This document shows, piece by piece, positions 61,961-64,000 of a stretch of 64,000 nt of DNA. The first letter of the stretch is position 1, and the number at the start of each line of letters is the position of its first letter. The notes beneath the pieces were generated by a model. That model did not search any database, had not been told where the DNA came from, and worked only from the letters and a program-made list of their open reading frames with translations. The stretch covers positions 181,071-245,070 of the forward strand of contig NZ_JTDW01000006.1 of assembly GCF_000943565.1 (NCBI RefSeq), read 5' to 3'. Source of the stretch: Neotamlana sedimentorum (GTDB taxonomy: Bacteria > Bacteroidota > Bacteroidia > Flavobacteriales > Flavobacteriaceae). The translations under genes were made by a program, and so were the position numbers.

Positions 61961-64000
61961 TTATCTGCTTAAGTATAAGCGTCCTTGTTGTGGGTCGTGT
62001 TCACCATCGTTATATTTAAAAATGTAGAAGTATACACCAACTGGTAAATCGCCATTTACAATCACTCGTGATTGGTTTGGAGTACCATCAAATCTTGGTG
62101 TACTTGCATTACCTTTGTAAACGACATTTCCGTTTCGGTTATAAATTTCTATTTCGAAATTAGGATATAAAATGGCTAAATTATCTACGTCGAACGTATC
62201 GTTAACACCATCACCGTTTGGAGAGAAACCATCTGGTAATTCAACTTTTCCACATGCTGTCGTATTTGGTGAAACTGCTAAACGCACACTGCTCTCACAA
62301 CCTGTATTTAAATCTACCAGCGCTGCATAATAAGTTGTATCACTTATTTCTGTACTACTCGAAATGGTAGAACCGCCAGTTTCAGCATCATACCAAACAA
62401 CATCATAAACATTAGTATTATAAGTTAAATTATTGGTTAATGTGCTAATTGTTGGGTCGTCGTTTAAGCAATAGGCTTCACTAGCATCGGTTAAGCTAGG
62501 TGTTTCAGCATCATTAATTACAACATCCAATTGTACTGCTTGAGCAGACTCACATCCTGTACTATTCGTTTGTGTTGCGTAATAATCTTCACCATCAATT
62601 AAAGCTTCTGTGCCGGTTAACGCTATTGTTAACGCAGCATCTTCATACCACTGAATTGTTCCTGTTGACGTGATTAAATCATCTAAATCTGATACTATTG
62701 GATCGTTAACTGCACAAAATTCTGGCGCACTGTTATCCGTTGTAGGCGTTGGTGTTTCGTTAACTGTAACTGTAATACTTGCTTCCGCATCTGGCGAACA
62801 AGGCGATGTAGCTAATACGGTATAAGTATAAACATCGGCAGCATCGACCGCTGGATCGAAAACACCAGTTCCGCTTGTTAAGGCAGGAGACCAAGATCCT
62901 CCGCTTTGTGCATCGACACCTAATAAATCGAATAAATCGACAGCGTCATCAGATGTACAAAAGGTTATAGAATCGTCTGAACCTGCATTTGGAGCTATAG
63001 TAACCGAAACATCAATACTACTTGATGCGGTACCACACACATTAGATAAAGAATACACATAAGTTCCAGGAGCATCAACCAATGGATCGAAAACTCCAGT
63101 TCCACTTGCTAAGGCAGGTGTCCAAATTCCTCCTGCTTCTGGCGTTCCACCTAGCTCACTAAATAAATCTACTGTACCATTGTTACTACACAAATCTAAA
63201 GGTGTACCGTCTGTTCCTGCATTTAAAGGTTCTTCAACGGTTACTTGAATCGTCACGCTATCGCTAGAACATGGTGCAGTAGCGGCAACGGAATATGTAA
63301 ACTCGTAAACTCCTCCGGCAATTCCAGATGCATCAAAAATACTACCAGAAAGTGAACCAACGTTATCGTCGTTATTCCAAGTTCCTCCGGCATCTTGGGA
63401 ACCATCTAATCCTGTAAATAAATCAATGCTAGCATTATTATTACAAGAAATAATTGCAGAAGTATTTAGTGCTCCAGCATTTGGAGAATTGTAAATGGTT
63501 ACTGTAACTGCTGTTCTTGTTGCGGACTCACAACCTGTAGTTGCATCGGTTTGGGAAGCGTAATAAGTTTGTCCGCTCGTTAAATCAATAGTTGTGTCTA
63601 AGGCTGTTCCTCCAGTATTATTAATATACCATTGAATACCGTCTCCTGTTGCTACTAAATCGGCTACAGTTGCGCTATCACAAAAATCTTGAGTAGCGTT
63701 TGCTGTTGGTGCTGTAGTTTCGCTAACTACAATACTTACGGTTACGTTTAGATCGTCGCAACTACCAATGGCATCAACATCGAATGTAAAGTTATAGGTT
63801 CCAACACTTAAAGCATCTACAGAAACTGTATTACCTGTAAGTGCTCCTGAAGCGTTATCGTCGCTCCAAGTTCCTGTTTGATCTTCATCTTCTAATAAAT
63901 CAAAAAGATTATATGTTTGTCCTGCAGTAATTTCAGCTAAACAAAATTGAGCTGGCGCATTTGCTGTACCAGATTCTGGAGCTTCAACTACAGATATAGA
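61961..64000 (-). CDS. Large T9SS adhesin with type B sorting domain (5' truncated by window)
   Basis: The minus-strand frame is open from the stop at 61961 to base 64000, so the start lies beyond the window; about 680 codons are visible. The C-terminus (about the last 95 residues) is the gliding-motility-associated type B sorting domain: LPDGFSPNGDGVNDTFDVDN, IYNRNGNVVYKG, PVGVYFYIFKYND and the final GRLYLSR. It marks the protein for export through the SprA pore and attachment on the surface. Before it are repeated Ig-like units of two kinds: one with NAGTDGTPLDLCSNN and WTPALASGTGVFDP, the other with YYAxQTNSTGCES-type ends. Paired Cys are regularly placed. It is the first known gene of the adhesin-PorP-OmpA operon. 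Confidence 0.93.
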   Translation of the reverse strand, partial: SISVVEAPESGTANAPAQFCLAEITAGQTYNLFDLLEDEDQTGTWSDDNASGALTGNTVSVDALSVGTYNFTFDVDAIGSCDDLNVTVSIVVSETTAPTANATQDFCDSATVADLVATGDGIQWYINNTGGTALDTTIDLTSGQTYYASQTDATTGCESATRTAVTVTIYNSPNAGALNTSAIISCNNNASIDLFTGLDGSQDAGGTWNNDDNVGSLSGSIFDASGIAGGVYEFTYSVAATAPCSSDSVTIQVTVEEPLNAGTDGTPLDLCSNNGTVDLFSELGGTPEAGGIWTPALASGTGVFDPLVDAPGTYVYSLSNVCGTASSSIDVSVTIAPNAGSDDSITFCTSDDAVDLFDLLGVDAQSGGSWSPALTSGTGVFDPAVDAADVYTYTVLATSPCSPDAEASITVTVNETPTPTTDNSAPEFCAVNDPIVSDLDDLITSTGTIQWYEDAALTIALTGTEALIDGEDYYATQTNSTGCESAQAVQLDVVINDAETPSLTDASEAYCLNDDPTISTLTNNLTYNTNVYDVVWYDAETGGSTISSSTEISDTTYYAALVDLNTGCESSVRLAVSPNTTACGKVELPDGFSPNGDGVNDTFDVDNLAILYPNFEIEIYNRNGNVVYKGNASTPRFDGTPNQSRVIVNGDLPVGVYFYIFKYNDGEHDPQQGRLYLSR

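Noticed and set aside
1..64000. Defence systems, CRISPR arrays, insertion sequences or toxin-antitoxin pairs
   Set aside because: I found no regularly spaced direct repeats, no transposase or integrase motifs, and no nuclease or toxin-antitoxin gene pairs among the recognised frames.
1..64000. tRNA or rRNA genes
   Set aside because: The intergenic gaps are mostly short and AT-rich; none shows a cloverleaf with the conserved GTTC-A and CCA-end features.

Overview
The window is a chromosomal stretch from a member of the Bacteroidota, almost certainly a marine-type Flavobacteriaceae. The evidence is an AT-rich sequence, genes that lack Shine-Dalgarno motifs, promoters matching the Bacteroidota -7 element TAnnTTTG, a short 287-residue primary sigma factor, and a dense set of type IX secretion (T9SS) and gliding genes (sprA, porG, two porP/sprF-like genes, a remB-like gene, and an adhesin ending in a type B sorting domain). 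I see no rRNA, tRNA, CRISPR array, insertion sequence or prophage. Most of the window is core genome, read with little intergenic space.

Layout. 1-2.9 kb (+): the 3' end of an AsmA-like gene, rpoD and rpsU. 2.9-6.1 kb: divergent DUF2797 and GH3-family genes, then a decayed fragment of an OmpA-family gene. 6.2-11.6 kb (-): pdxJ, an alpha/beta hydrolase and a small four-helix membrane protein, then tig, clpP and clpX. 11.7-19.9 kb (+): a CBS protein, nadK, porG, uppS, bamA, two skp/ompH genes and murI, an envelope-biogenesis run whose order is conserved in Bacteroidota. 19.93-20.02 kb: a GC-rich structured intergenic element, probably an RNA. 20.0-21.6 kb (-): gamma-carbonic anhydrase and an orphan porP. 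21.7-26.4 kb (+): an Nfu-type Fe-S carrier, dodecin, a DUF255 lipoprotein, DUF1304 and an MscS channel. 26.5-33 kb (-): tsaB and a five-gene MacAB-TolC-like efflux operon. 33-38.4 kb (-): a cytochrome oxidase and assembly cluster (heme O synthase, two subunit III proteins, subunit IV, a cysteine-less SCO relative, SCO, DUF420, a small CxxC membrane protein). 38.4-53.5 kb (-): remB-like, two tonB genes, vanZ-like, gcvH, the giant sprA, ruvA and malic enzyme. 53.7-58.8 kb (-): a GAF histidine kinase, a 0.6-kb AT-rich gap with a candidate 40-codon gene, then queG, a cytochrome P450 and ruvB. 59-64 kb (-): an OmpA-family protein, a PorP/SprF protein and the 3' part of a large repeat-containing T9SS adhesin that runs off the window.

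How the genes fit together. SprA is the outer-membrane T9SS translocon, PorG and the PorP/SprF proteins serve the same system, and the adhesin at the right edge is a predicted cargo sitting next to its own PorP-OmpA pair. BamA and the Skp proteins handle outer-membrane protein assembly, and UppS and MurI supply peptidoglycan precursors. The tonB pair and the remB-like gene share a C-terminal TonB-type module, which in the remB-like product lies in front of an outer-membrane barrel. Tig, ClpP and ClpX form a protein-quality-control set.

The less ordinary observations are: the structured intergenic element after murI; a repeated motif CGCTTTCGCGGAAA found four times, in an intergenic leader and in two unrelated genes; the eroded OmpA-family remnant; the TonB-module fusion in the remB-like protein; promoters embedded in terminators ahead of tig and murI; the SCO relative without copper-binding cysteines; and the candidate 40-residue basic protein. 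I did not find a convincing defence island or other wholly new multi-gene system.
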